55,437 bases of DNA from Henriciella sp. (lineage in GTDB: Bacteria; Pseudomonadota; Alphaproteobacteria; Caulobacterales; Hyphomonadaceae), in the NCBI GenBank assembly GCA_012960415.1, contig DUBH01000054.1, forward strand, positions 26,217 through 81,653, written 5' to 3'. The notes under the pieces were generated by a model. It did no database searches and was not told the origin of the DNA. It worked only from the letters and a program-made list of their open reading frames with translations. How positions within the stretch are numbered: position 1 is the first letter of the stretch; the number at the start of each line of letters is the position of its first letter. Shown here one piece after another: positions 1-9,812 of the stretch. The position numbers and the translations under genes were made by a program.

Positions 1-266
1 GGCCGATACCCTTCGCAAGGGCGCGTCCATGGCGCACGCTCTACAGCCACGCCGAAAGGCTGGCATTACCTATAGCGTCCACCACGGACGCGCCCGGCCC
101 TGTCACTTCAGGGCGAGACGACAAGCGCACCGCCAGCGGCAAACCCCGCGTGGCGATATTGGTGTTAGCGCGCCCTTGTAGGGCTCTGCGACCGTGGCCA
201 CCTATCCCCATGACGCGCCGCTGCAACTGGCGCGGAACCTTTTGCATTTTTTCACGAAACTACCCG
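1..266. other. Left-edge non-coding region
   Basis: I see no convincing gene here. The only open frame of any length (minus strand, 41-247) has no recognisable domain, no good ribosome binding site and an arginine-rich composition typical of random frames in GC-rich DNA. The region lies upstream of the groES promoter; any gene it belongs to lies outside the window. Confidence 0.5.
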
Positions 267-295
267 TTGACGTTGCTTCCAAGCGCTCCTAACTC
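267..295 (+). promoter_or_regulatory. Probable groESL promoter
   Basis: A TTGACG hexamer at 267-272 is followed after exactly 17 bases by TAACTC at 290-295. The -35 box is a near match to the housekeeping consensus and the -10 box is weak. It sits directly upstream of the CIRCE operator, so a repressor bound there would cover the transcription start. Position and spacing support the call; no start site has been measured, and an additional heat-shock sigma promoter is possible. Confidence 0.5.
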
Positions 296-302
296 AGCGC
301 CG

Positions 303-329
303 TTAGCAGTCGCCACTGGTGAGTGCTAA
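303..329 (+). promoter_or_regulatory. CIRCE operator (HrcA binding site)
   Basis: Nine-base arms TTAGCAGTC (303-311) and GAGTGCTAA (321-329) are separated by 9 bases. This is the CIRCE layout, with the right arm matching the consensus exactly and one mismatch (G for C) in the left arm. CIRCE is the operator for the heat-shock repressor HrcA, which is typical upstream of groESL in alphaproteobacteria. It lies 49 bases before the groES start codon. hrcA itself is not in this window. Confidence 0.93.
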
Positions 330-378
330 CCAACAGAACACATTGCCCTGCGGGGCGAAACCAAAGGTAAGTGAGCAC

Positions 379-666
379 ATGAAATTCCGTCCTCTGCATG
401 ACCGCGTTCTCGTGAAGCGCGTTGAAGAAGAAGCCAAAACCGCTGGCGGGATCATCATTCCTGACACCGCCAAGGAAAAGCCACAGGAAGGCGAAATCGT
501 CGCTGTCGGCTCCGGCGCGCGCGGTGACGACAATGAGATCATCCCTCTGGAAGTCAAAGCTGGCGACCGCGTCCTGTTCGGCAAATGGTCGGGCACCGAA
601 GTGAAAGTCGACGGCCAGGACCTTCTGATCATGAAGGAAAGCGACATTCTCGGCATTGTCGAGTAA
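379..666 (+). CDS. groES: Co-chaperonin GroES
   Basis: A 95-residue protein, the standard GroES length, starting [10 protein letters not shown] and carrying the mobile-loop region ([20 protein letters not shown], residues about 16-35) that contacts GroEL. It caps the GroEL chamber during ATP-driven protein folding in the cytoplasm. An in-frame GTG further upstream (319) would add 20 residues but lies inside the CIRCE operator, so I chose the ATG at 379, which is preceded by an AAAGG sequence. groEL follows after 59 bases in the same transcript. Regulation by HrcA is inferred from the upstream operator. Confidence 0.98.
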   Translation: MKFRPLHDRVLVKRVEEEAKTAGGIIIPDTAKEKPQEGEIVAVGSGARGDDNEIIPLEVKAGDRVLFGKWSGTEVKVDGQDLLIMKESDILGIVE

Positions 667-704
667 GCGCTCCCCCCTTTTCCCAAACACGAACTTCGAA
701 CTGA

Positions 705-2381
<1,677 letters not shown>

Positions 2382-2399
2382 ACCGGTCTGCGAAGCAGA

Positions 2400-2424
2400 A
2401 TTATCGATCCAGTGGATCGATAAT
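2400..2424. repeat. Perfect inverted repeat after groEL
   Basis: Eleven-base arms ATTATCGATCC (2400-2410) and GGATCGATAAT (2414-2424) enclose a 3-base centre, 19 bases after the groEL stop codon. It has no T run, so it is not a normal intrinsic terminator; the true terminator is about 80 bases downstream. It could be an mRNA 3' stability hairpin or a protein-binding palindrome. Confidence 0.8.
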
Positions 2425-2501
2425 AGGTTTGGAAGGCCACGGCAGTGGCTCCTGCTCCACCAAGCAAAGAGCCACCAGCCCACCCGCCAGACGCAAAAAA
2501 G

Positions 2502-2532
2502 AAAGCCCGGCGCACCACGCGCCGGGCTTTTT
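2502..2532 (+). terminator. Intrinsic terminator of groESL
   Basis: A perfect 12-bp stem (AAAGCCCGGCGC at 2502-2513 with GCGCCGGGCTTT at 2519-2530) closes a 5-base loop and runs into T residues. The A-rich stretch before it could also let it work for the convergent gene ending at 2566, so it may be bidirectional. Confidence 0.9.
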
Positions 2533-2565
2533 CTATGCGTCTACGAAAATAAACGTCCGCCCCGG

Positions 2566-3249
2566 TCAATCCTCAATTAAGTTGCTGATCTCCTCCTCGG
2601 AGTAGCCAATGTCTTCCATGATCCTGCGTGTGTCAGCATCTGCCTTCGCATTCAGGTCCGCTTCCCATTCATCGATGAAGGCTTCAGCTTCAGCACCTGT
2701 CAGCCCCTCTTTCATCGCCACCGTGTCGGGGAGGTCATCGGAACTGGAGATTGCTACGCAGCTTCCAAAGTCGTCCATGCTGCTGAACGAACCGGTTCGC
2801 CCACCAAAGTCATGCCGGGTCCGGTATCGCATTTCATCCAGGCGAAGGAGGACACTGTAGCCACCGGGCCCATCGCTGAATTGATGCCCCGCAACCAAGG
2901 TCTTCTCGCCATCCTGCTGCAGACCATAATGCGTGGAAAGTCGCCGGGTGGAGGTATGATACCGGCGAAGCTCGCCCGTCTCGGCCGTATCAGGCACGAG
3001 GCCTTCACCCCCGGGCCTGTCGACCACGTAGATCGACTGTCCCTTGTCGATCAGCCAGACATTCGACGTATTCTCGATGGAGATCTCTGCTTCCAGCCCG
3101 GTGTCGATCGTCACCGAGCCCTCATACGTGCAAAGATAAGCCTCCTCAGCAAGGACGAGGCTTTTCTCATCGATCTCATGAGCGCTCGCATGCGGCGCCA
3201 CCATGATTGCGGAAACGCAAAGTCCCGCCCAACAAATCCGACAAGCCAT
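2566..3249 (-). CDS. Secreted protein of unknown function
   Basis: A protein of about 227 residues that I do not recognise. From the chosen ATG (3249, preceded by AAGGGAG) it starts with a signal peptide: MACRIC, a hydrophobic stretch, then a probable cleavage site after APHASA. The mature part is acidic, has a few cysteines (LCTYEG near the N-terminus, FGSCVA in the middle) that could form a disulfide in the periplasm, and ends with a charged region rich in Glu and Asp (ADTRRIMEDIGYSEEEISNL). A longer frame reaching 3333 lacks a ribosome binding site. It is convergent with groEL and divergent from the CoA-transferase genes, so context gives no functional hint. Confidence 0.8.
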   Translation of the reverse strand: MACRICWAGLCVSAIMVAPHASAHEIDEKSLVLAEEAYLCTYEGSVTIDTGLEAEISIENTSNVWLIDKGQSIYVVDRPGGEGLVPDTAETGELRRYHTSTRRLSTHYGLQQDGEKTLVAGHQFSDGPGGYSVLLRLDEMRYRTRHDFGGRTGSFSSMDDFGSCVAISSSDDLPDTVAMKEGLTGAEAEAFIDEWEADLNAKADADTRRIMEDIGYSEEEISNLIED

Positions 3250-3412
3250 CTCATCTCCCTTCGATATCGTTCTGACACCTTGGATAGAAAAAAGACCTCG
3301 CGCAATGGCCTCGGCGAAAAACTTCGACGTCATACGACTGAGCGAAACTGTTCATATTTCCTGACGTAAACTGTCCCTTGAAAGCCCCCTGCCCCAAGCG
3401 TAAGCATTTCCC

Positions 3413-4117
3413 ATGAGCAAGATTTACGACAGCGCCGCGGCCGCCCTTGATGGCGTGCTATTCAACGGCATGACGATCGCTGCGGGCGGCTTTGGCCTCT
3501 GCGGGATTCCAGAGCTTTCCATCGCCGCCATCCGCGATGCGGGCACAAAGGACCTCACCATCTACTCCAACAATGCAGGCGTCGACGGCTTCGGTCTCGG
3601 TGTCCTGCTGGAGAGCAAGCAGGTGAAGAAGATGGGCTCGTCCTATGTCGGCGAGAACAAGGAATTCATGCGCCAGTATCTTGGCGGAGAGCTGGAGCTG
3701 GAGTTCAACCCGCAAGGCACGCTGGCCGAACGCATGCGCGCTGGCGGCGCTGGCATCGCTGGCTTCTATACCAAGACCGGCTACGGCACGCAGATCGGCG
3801 AAGGCAAGGAAGTGAAGGAATTCCACGGCGAGAAATACATTCTCGAAGAGGGCATCTTCGCGGACCTCGCCATCGTGAAAGCCTGGAAAGCCGACACGAC
3901 CGGCAATGCGATCTTCCGCAAGACGGCCCGCAACTTCAACGAACCTGCAGCGATGTGCGGCAAGATCTGCGTCATGGAAGTTGAGGAGATCGTCGAGCCG
4001 GGCGAGCTGGACCCGAACCACATCCACCTGCCGGGTGTCTTCGTGCACCGGCTGGTACAGGGCGAATTCGAAAAGCGCATCGAGCAACGCACGACCCGGA
4101 AGAAGGAGACCGCCTGA
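3413..4117 (+). CDS. scoA: 3-oxoacid CoA-transferase, subunit A
   Basis: A 234-residue alpha subunit of the succinyl-CoA:3-ketoacid/acetoacetate CoA-transferase family. It shows the family motif [16 protein letters not shown] (about residues 19-34) and the Asn-Asn-Ala-Gly segment ([12 protein letters not shown]). With subunit B it moves CoA from succinyl-CoA or another acyl-CoA to acetoacetate in the cytoplasm, feeding ketone bodies or polyhydroxybutyrate breakdown products into central metabolism. The TGA overlaps the ATG of subunit B, so the two are translationally coupled. Exact acyl specificity (Sco versus Ato type) cannot be read from sequence alone. Confidence 0.93.
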   Translation: MSKIYDSAAAALDGVLFNGMTIAAGGFGLCGIPELSIAAIRDAGTKDLTIYSNNAGVDGFGLGVLLESKQVKKMGSSYVGENKEFMRQYLGGELELEFNPQGTLAERMRAGGAGIAGFYTKTGYGTQIGEGKEVKEFHGEKYILEEGIFADLAIVKAWKADTTGNAIFRKTARNFNEPAAMCGKICVMEVEEIVEPGELDPNHIHLPGVFVHRLVQGEFEKRIEQRTTRKKETA

Positions 4118-4746
4118 TGCCCTGGACACGTGACGACATGGCCAAGCGCGCTGCGCAGGAGCTGGAAGACGGGATGTATGTGAATCTCGGCATCGGCATT
4201 CCGACGCTGGTTGCAAACTATATTCCGGACGGCGTCTCTGTGACGCTGCAATCTGAGAACGGCATGCTGGGCATGGGCCCCTTCCCCTATGAGGGCGAGG
4301 AAGACGCAGACCTCATCAATGCCGGCAAACAGACGATTACCGAACTGCCGCACACCGCCTTCTTCGACAGCTCCATGAGCTTTGCGATGATCCGCGGCGG
4401 CAAGATCAACATGGCCATCCTTGGCGCAATGGAAGTTACTGAGAACGGTGACCTCGCCAACTGGATGATCCCCGGCAAGCTGGTCAAAGGCATGGGCGGG
4501 GCGATGGACCTCGTTGCCGGCGTGAAACGCATTGTCGTGATCACGGACCACACCTCGAAATCCGGTGAGCCGAAGCTGATCAAGGAATGCACCCTGCCTC
4601 TCACTGGCAAGGGCGTGGTCAATCGTATCATCACTGACCTTGGCGTCTTCGACGTGGTCGATGGCGGTCTCGAAATCATCGAGCTTGCCCCCGGCGTCGA
4701 GCGTGATGAGGTCTATGAGAAGACCGCTGCGAAGATCGTCAATTGA
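4117..4746 (+). CDS. scoB: 3-oxoacid CoA-transferase, subunit B
   Basis: A 209-residue beta subunit carrying the active-site SENG motif (in [13 protein letters not shown]), whose glutamate forms the CoA thioester intermediate. It also has the glycine-rich NLGIGIPT segment near residue 28. It forms the heteromeric enzyme with the upstream subunit, whose stop codon it overlaps by one base. Its own stop overlaps the apparent TTG start of the following PhnA-like gene, so three genes are likely made from one message. Confidence 0.95.
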   Translation: MPWTRDDMAKRAAQELEDGMYVNLGIGIPTLVANYIPDGVSVTLQSENGMLGMGPFPYEGEEDADLINAGKQTITELPHTAFFDSSMSFAMIRGGKINMAILGAMEVTENGDLANWMIPGKLVKGMGGAMDLVAGVKRIVVITDHTSKSGEPKLIKECTLPLTGKGVVNRIITDLGVFDVVDGGLEIIELAPGVERDEVYEKTAAKIVN

Positions 4747-5078
4747 GAACGCTTCCGCCCTGTCCGGCATGCAGCTCTGCCTTCACCTATGAGGATGGCG
4801 AGCTGCTGGTCTGCCCGGAATGCGCACATGAATGGTCCGCCGATGCATCCCTCAACCCTGACCACAAGGTCTGGCGGGACGCGAATGGCACAGAGCTTCA
4901 GGATGGTGACACCGTCACGGTGATCAAGGACCTGAAGGTGAAGGGGTCTTCCTCGGTCGTGAAAGTCGGCACCAAGGTGAAGAATATCCGCCTTGTCGAT
5001 GGCGACCACGACATCGATTGCAAGATCGACGGCATCGGCCAGATGGGGCTGAAAACCGAGTTCGTAAAAAAGGCCTGA
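4743..5078 (+). CDS. PhnA/YjdM-like zinc-ribbon protein
   Basis: A 111-residue protein of the PhnA (YjdM) family. The N-terminal zinc ribbon has two Cys-x2-Cys pairs (CPAC about residue 7 and CPEC about 24), followed by a beta-rich PhnA domain ([17 protein letters not shown] and onward). Although named after alkylphosphonate uptake in E. coli, the family is not a demonstrated phosphonate enzyme and its role is uncertain. The only start that keeps the conserved LPPCPxC beginning is a TTG at 4743, which overlaps the stop of scoB. I infer translation by coupling. The gene ends 3 bases before the convergent topoisomerase gene. Confidence 0.85.
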   Translation: MRTLPPCPACSSAFTYEDGELLVCPECAHEWSADASLNPDHKVWRDANGTELQDGDTVTVIKDLKVKGSSSVVKVGTKVKNIRLVDGDHDIDCKIDGIGQMGLKTEFVKKA

Positions 5079-5081
5079 GGC

Positions 5082-6059
5082 TCAGTCTTCCTCAAGCACC
5101 GCGAACAGCCTGCGCTCATCCTTGCGCAGGCGAACCGGCCCGGCCTCAGCATCGGGCGTCTCGCCATTGCGGGCCATCTCCACCAGCCTTGGGTGGATGT
5201 AAGAATTGCGGGCGATAGTCGGGGTGTTGCCAAGGCGCTCTGCGGCAGCTTCGGAAATACCCTTGATGCTGTTTGCGCCTTTGCGGAGCGCTTCGACAGC
5301 AGCCACTGATCCCGCCCATGTGCGAAAATCCTTCGCCGTAAATCCCCCGTCCCCTGCGTCCCGGATAAAACGGTTCACACGGGTCGACCCGACATGCCCA
5401 TCCGGCGTGTCAAAGAGCGACTGTCCCGGCAGGCACTGGAGTTCACCAACGGCATGGGCAAGGCTTTCATCGCAAATAGAGACTTCCTGCTCCTTGCCGC
5501 CCTTGCCTTTGAACTTGAGGCGGATCGTGTCCTCATCGGTCTGGCGGACGTGGCGCTTGTAGAGCGTCGACGCACCGAAAGTGCCGTTCTTGGCATGCCG
5601 CTCAGAGCCGACCCTGATGGCGCCCTTGTCGAGCAGCCGGACGATGGCGGCAGTGGCGAGCTCAATATGGTCTGCCGGGTCTTCCAACACGGCCTTCACG
5701 CGCTTACGAATACGGGGCAAGGCGCTTCCAAAGGCGAGCATGTCGGAGAACTTCACGCCCTCACAATGGGCCCGCCAGTCCGCGTGATAGCGGTACTGGG
5801 TGCGCCCGGCCTCATCCTTGCCGGTCGCCTGCAGATGGCCCTTCGGCTGTTTGCATATCCAGACATCTGCCCAGGCGGGCGGCAGGACCAGCGCTTCAGC
5901 TCTCTCCCTATCGTCGCCCTTCAGGACATCTCCCTGCTCGTCGAGATAAGTGAAGCCGCGTCCATGCGGGCGGCGCGTCCAGCCCGGTTCCGAGCTGCAG
6001 ACATAGACCAGCCCTGCATCAGCAGGGTCGAGAGATTCGCGGGCGAGTGAGAAAGGCAT
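5082..6059 (-). CDS. DNA topoisomerase IB
   Basis: A protein of about 325 residues of the bacterial/poxvirus-type topoisomerase IB family. It has an N-terminal small domain (SSEPGWTRRPHGRGFTYLD) and a C-terminal catalytic domain with the Arg motif GSERHAKNGTFG, KDFRTWAGS and the active-site tyrosine in ARNSYIHP (about Tyr287 from this start). It relaxes supercoils by nicking one strand through a 3'-phosphotyrosine link. The open frame continues upstream to 6266 but that part has no homology and would overlap the divergent thiolase promoter, so I prefer the ATG at 6059. It is a stand-alone gene convergent with the PhnA-like gene. Confidence 0.92.
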   Translation of the reverse strand: MPFSLARESLDPADAGLVYVCSSEPGWTRRPHGRGFTYLDEQGDVLKGDDRERAEALVLPPAWADVWICKQPKGHLQATGKDEAGRTQYRYHADWRAHCEGVKFSDMLAFGSALPRIRKRVKAVLEDPADHIELATAAIVRLLDKGAIRVGSERHAKNGTFGASTLYKRHVRQTDEDTIRLKFKGKGGKEQEVSICDESLAHAVGELQCLPGQSLFDTPDGHVGSTRVNRFIRDAGDGGFTAKDFRTWAGSVAAVEALRKGANSIKGISEAAAERLGNTPTIARNSYIHPRLVEMARNGETPDAEAGPVRLRKDERRLFAVLEED

Positions 6060-6175
6060 GAAGTCAAAACCTGCCAGAGCCCTGCCGGTTCCTGCACCAT
6101 TTGGCGCAGCGTCATGGCTTGCAAGCCGGTCGCCGAGACCGGACAGTGCGCAGAGATATTTCAGGGAGTTTTCAG

Positions 6176-7684
6176 ATGGCTGAAGGGTCAATGCCGGTAC
6201 TGGTCGGCGTCGGACAATCGATGAGCGAATGGGACGGCACCAAGGGCCCGGATGGCGCGCCATCACCGCTCAGCCTCGCTGTAACGGCATCCAAAGCCGC
6301 TATCGAGGACGCAGGTATCAAAGCCTCCGCCATCGACACGCTGACCTTCGTGCGGATCTTTGAAGACTCCGTGCGCGGCGCAAAGCATCCACACGGTCAC
6401 AATACCAACCTCCCCGGTACGCTGGCGCGCGAAATCGGCGCAAAGCCAGCCCGCCTCATCTATTCGGATGTCGGCGGCCAGAGCCCGCAGGCCCTCGCCA
6501 ACGAAATGGCGAACCGTATCTATGAAGGCGAACTCGAAGTTGCGCTGGTGGCAGGCTCCGAAGCGAACCGCGCGTCCAAGGGTGCGCTGAAAAACAAGGT
6601 CGAGATCAACTGGTCCGATGGCGACGACGCCGACTATGAGGACCGCGGTCTTGGCGGCGAGATGCTGTCGCGCGCCGAGATCAAGCATGGTCTGATCGCC
6701 CCAGCCTTCTTCTATGCGCTGTTCGAGAATGCGATCGCCGCCCGTGAAGGCCGCACGCGGTCCGGCCAGCGCGAAGCCATGGCAAAGCTTTTCCATCCTT
6801 TCTCGAAAGTCGCGTCGAAGAATGAATACTCCCAGTTCCCGGTAGAGCGTTCGGAAGAGTTCCTCGCAACGCCATCGCCAAAGAATTACGAGTTCGCTGA
6901 CCCCTTCCTGAAATGGCATATCGCGCAGGATGCGGTGAACCAGGGCGCCGCTATCCTCATCATGTCGGAGGAAAAGGCAGATGAACTGGGCGTTGCCAAG
7001 GACAAGCGCGTCTATCTACATGGCGGCGGCGAAGCGAGCGACGACCTTCTCTCGCTCCGTCCAAAGATTGACGGCTCTTGGGCGATGGAAACCGCTATCT
7101 CCCGCGCACTTGAGCAGGCAGGCCGTACCTCTGGCGGCATCGCCTATTTCGATCTCTATTCCTGTTTCCCTTGCGCGGTCTTCTCGTCGACGGCCGCGAT
7201 GGGCATTGACCCGTTCACCGATGAGCGTCCCCTCACGCTGACGGGCGGGCTGCCCTTCTTTGGCGGACCGGGCAACAACTACTCCATGCACGGCCTTGCC
7301 GAGATGGCGCACAAGCTGCGCGATGAAGCCGGCGCCTTCGGCCTCGTTCTTGCCAATGGCGGCTGGATGACCAAGGAAGCTGTCGGCGTCTGGTCCACGA
7401 CGCGGCCGGATGCCTATAAGCCAGTCGCCCCTTCGGCCAAGCCAACAGAGCAGGTGGAACTCGACCCGCAACCAAATGGCGGCACGGTCGAAACCTATAC
7501 AGTCGTGCATGGCCGCGATGGACCTCAGCACGGCGTCATCTTCGGGCGGACCGACGGAGGCAAGCGCTTCCTCGCCATTGCGGATCCGGCCGCGCTGGAC
7601 CGCCTGCGTGAGGAAGAAAGCCCTGTCGGCGCGCGCGTTACGACCCGTACGGAAGGTGAAGTCACACATTTCAGCTTTGCGTGA
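6176..7684 (+). CDS. Thiolase-like acetyl-CoA acetyltransferase family protein
   Basis: A protein of about 502 residues with the thiolase fold, starting MAEGSMPVLVGVGQ behind a CAGGGAG ribosome binding site. Recognisable segments are VALVAGSEANRAS, the C-terminal cysteine region FDLYSCFPCAVF and GGLPFFGGPGNNYSMHG. Where canonical thiolases carry the acyl-accepting cysteine, this protein reads DVGGQSPQALANEM, with no cysteine. It therefore resembles the SCP2-thiolase/thiolase-like group, whose substrates are unclear, rather than a standard degradative or biosynthetic thiolase. An extra C-terminal domain (VETYTVVHGRDG) resembles the OB-like extension of this group. A lipid or sterol side-chain role is possible but is inference. 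Confidence 0.8.
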   Translation: MAEGSMPVLVGVGQSMSEWDGTKGPDGAPSPLSLAVTASKAAIEDAGIKASAIDTLTFVRIFEDSVRGAKHPHGHNTNLPGTLAREIGAKPARLIYSDVGGQSPQALANEMANRIYEGELEVALVAGSEANRASKGALKNKVEINWSDGDDADYEDRGLGGEMLSRAEIKHGLIAPAFFYALFENAIAAREGRTRSGQREAMAKLFHPFSKVASKNEYSQFPVERSEEFLATPSPKNYEFADPFLKWHIAQDAVNQGAAILIMSEEKADELGVAKDKRVYLHGGGEASDDLLSLRPKIDGSWAMETAISRALEQAGRTSGGIAYFDLYSCFPCAVFSSTAAMGIDPFTDERPLTLTGGLPFFGGPGNNYSMHGLAEMAHKLRDEAGAFGLVLANGGWMTKEAVGVWSTTRPDAYKPVAPSAKPTEQVELDPQPNGGTVETYTVVHGRDGPQHGVIFGRTDGGKRFLAIADPAALDRLREEESPVGARVTTRTEGEVTHFSFA

Positions 7685-7709
7685 CCTTTCTGTGCGGTAT
7701 GTCTGAAAG

Positions 7710-8144
7710 ATGATATTCAGACGCATAACCACCCGCCTCGCCGGTGTCGCAGTTGCGGCAGCCACGCTGACCGCCTGCGTCACGCAGCCAGACCCCTGCA
7801 CGCCTGAATGGATCGAATGGAAGACCGACCAGGTCCTCGAACGCTTTGCGTACTCCAACCTCGACACGATAAGGGCGCTGCGGCGGGTTTCCGGCGATAT
7901 CGAGAATCCGGGACCGCTTCTGGCGATCCAGCTCGCAACGCTCGCTGACGACTTCACCGATCTCGCCCGCGACTTTGACAGGATCGTCCTGCCTGAGCTT
8001 AACGATGCTGTGGCCCTCTGCTCGCGTCCGCAGGAATTCATGCCGGCCTTTGCCGCTTTCCTGCGTGATGAGGGCGTCGGCGAGGACGTCATCGTCTGGG
8101 TCGAGGCGCTCGGCTATGTCGCCATGGAACGGCGCCGCAGATGA
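7710..8144 (+). CDS. Small lipoprotein of unknown function
   Basis: A 144-residue protein with an N-terminal lipoprotein signal: two arginines, a hydrophobic stretch and the lipobox LTAC (cysteine near residue 23). The mature part is mostly helical and ends in basic residues (AMERRRR). I do not recognise a family. It starts 25 bases after the thiolase-like gene, and its stop codon overlaps the ATG of the following transporter (ATGA), so it is probably co-translated with that transporter. Confidence 0.75.
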   Translation: MIFRRITTRLAGVAVAAATLTACVTQPDPCTPEWIEWKTDQVLERFAYSNLDTIRALRRVSGDIENPGPLLAIQLATLADDFTDLARDFDRIVLPELNDAVALCSRPQEFMPAFAAFLRDEGVGEDVIVWVEALGYVAMERRRR

Positions 8145-9127
8145 GCGAACCGTGCACCACGCCGCTTATTCATGGCTTTGAGTTTGACAGCAACGGCGGC
8201 GTCAAACGCCTGAGCTGGGAGGATGTGAAGTCTGCCCCGGCCGAACGCCCCGGCGTCTATCGTTGGCTGCACCTCAACCGGCTGTCACCAGAAGTTCGCG
8301 ACTGGCTCACCGGGACGAGCGGCATCGACGATGTGATCGACGCTTCGCTCCTGCAGGAAGATACCCGCCCACGCTGCATCCGGCACGGCTCCGGCCTGCT
8401 CGTCAATCTGCGCGGCGTGAACCTCAATGAGGGCTCACAACCGGAAGACATGATCGCCATCCGCATCTGGATGACCGAAAATGTCGTCGTGTCGCTGCGG
8501 GCTTTCCACATCCGCGCGGCTCAGGATCTGCGCGATCAGATCATGGCGGGCGATATACCGGAATCGACCGGCGCAATCATCACCTTCATTGCGGCGCGAC
8601 TCACGGACCGGATCGAGCCTGTCGTCGCTGAACTCGACAGCCAGGCTGACGACTTCGAGGATGAGTTGCTACAGCCGGGCGCAAGCCTGCCCAAGACGGC
8701 GCTCGCAAACTTCCGCCGGAAAGTATTGGCCCTGCGCCGTTACATTATCCCGCAGCGCGAGGCGCTCTCACACCTTGCCCGTGAGGGTGAAGGCATCCTC
8801 TCACAGGGGGACGTGCTGCATCTGCGTGAAATCGGTGACCGGGTCACACGCATTGGCGAAGAGCTCGACGCCATCCGGGAGCGCTCTCTCGTCCTGCAGG
8901 AACAGGTCGTCGAGGAACGCAGCGAGCGGATGAACCAGCGCCTCTTTGTGCTGGCCATCATTTCGGCAGTCTTCCTGCCACTCGGATTCGTGACGGGGCT
9001 TTTCGGCGTGAATCTTGGCGGCATGCCCGGTGCGGCGAGCCCTCTCGGCTTTACGATCCTTTGCGCGATCATGGGCGCTGTCACCGCTGGCCTGCTTTTC
9101 CTGTTCAGGCGCATGCGCTGGCTGTGA
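8141..9127 (+). CDS. ZntB/CorA-family metal ion transporter
   Basis: A 328-residue CorA-superfamily protein with a large cytoplasmic N-terminal domain, a long helical stalk (about residues 150-270) and two C-terminal membrane helices. The signature before the second helix reads GLFGVNLGGMPG. GVN in place of GMN, followed by LGG(I/M)PG, is characteristic of the ZntB branch, which is associated with zinc transport rather than magnesium. It acts as a pentamer in the inner membrane. The start overlaps the stop of the upstream lipoprotein gene. The ion is inferred from family, not shown by the sequence. Confidence 0.9.
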   Translation: MSEPCTTPLIHGFEFDSNGGVKRLSWEDVKSAPAERPGVYRWLHLNRLSPEVRDWLTGTSGIDDVIDASLLQEDTRPRCIRHGSGLLVNLRGVNLNEGSQPEDMIAIRIWMTENVVVSLRAFHIRAAQDLRDQIMAGDIPESTGAIITFIAARLTDRIEPVVAELDSQADDFEDELLQPGASLPKTALANFRRKVLALRRYIIPQREALSHLAREGEGILSQGDVLHLREIGDRVTRIGEELDAIRERSLVLQEQVVEERSERMNQRLFVLAIISAVFLPLGFVTGLFGVNLGGMPGAASPLGFTILCAIMGAVTAGLLFLFRRMRWL

Positions 9128-9128
9128 C

Positions 9129-9812
9129 CTACGCCTTGCGGAAAATGACGCTCAGATTGTTGGCTGGCATGTCGACAATCGTCTCAAGTGTCAGGCCAGC
9201 CCGGACGGCCAATGGCAGGACTTCCTGTACCAGGTCACGAACGCCCCAGTTCTGGTCGCGGCGCTTCAAATCTTCGCTGAAGGCAGCATTGGAGGGCGCA
9301 ATCTCACCATCCCGTGCGAACGGGCCGTAGAGCATCAGCTTGCCGCCCGGCTTGAGAAGCCTCCCTGCCCCATTGATGAGGCCTTCGGCAGCTTCAAAGG
9401 GTGCGATGTGCACCATATTCGCGCAAAAGATACCGTCTAAGCTTTCAGGGCGCTCAGCCTCACCCCAGTTATCCTGCGAGGCATCGATACGGACGGGACC
9501 GGACAGCCTGTCACCCGCCTCGGCATGCGTCACCCACGCGGCCTGACTGGCCATACTGATCTCGTCGAGGTCTGAATAAGTCCAGCGAAGCTCCGGAAAA
9601 CGCTCAATAAATCTCGCACCATGTTCGCCAGTGCCAGAGGCGATCTCGAGAACCTGGCCGTCAATGGGCATGTATGCCGCCAGAACGTCGCCGATGGCCT
9701 CGCCGTTTCGCGCAGCCGAGGGCGAATAGCGCCGCCCGTCCTCACCGGTATTGCGGGCCTCGAGGGCGATAGATTTACCGCTGGAGCCTATATCGTCCTG
9801 GTCGCCTGACAT
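9129..9812 (-). CDS. DUF938 SAM-dependent methyltransferase
   Basis: A 227-residue class I methyltransferase. The SAM-binding motif I is VLEIASGTGEHGARF (about residues 54-68), the acidic motif II is YSDLDEIS, and FCANMVHIAPFEAAEGL matches the DUF938 family. The substrate is unknown. Its ATG directly follows the TAA of the aldo/keto reductase gene (TAAATG), with the ribosome binding site inside that gene, so it is the last cistron of the ligase-reductase-methyltransferase run. It faces the ZntB gene with only 1 base between the two stops. Confidence 0.88.
   Translation of the reverse strand: MSGDQDDIGSSGKSIALEARNTGEDGRRYSPSAARNGEAIGDVLAAYMPIDGQVLEIASGTGEHGARFIERFPELRWTYSDLDEISMASQAAWVTHAEAGDRLSGPVRIDASQDNWGEAERPESLDGIFCANMVHIAPFEAAEGLINGAGRLLKPGGKLMLYGPFARDGEIAPSNAAFSEDLKRRDQNWGVRDLVQEVLPLAVRAGLTLETIVDMPANNLSVIFRKA

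Noticed and set aside
2400..2424. Intrinsic terminator of groEL
   Set aside because: The palindrome lacks a T run; the stem with T run at 2502-2532 is a much better terminator.
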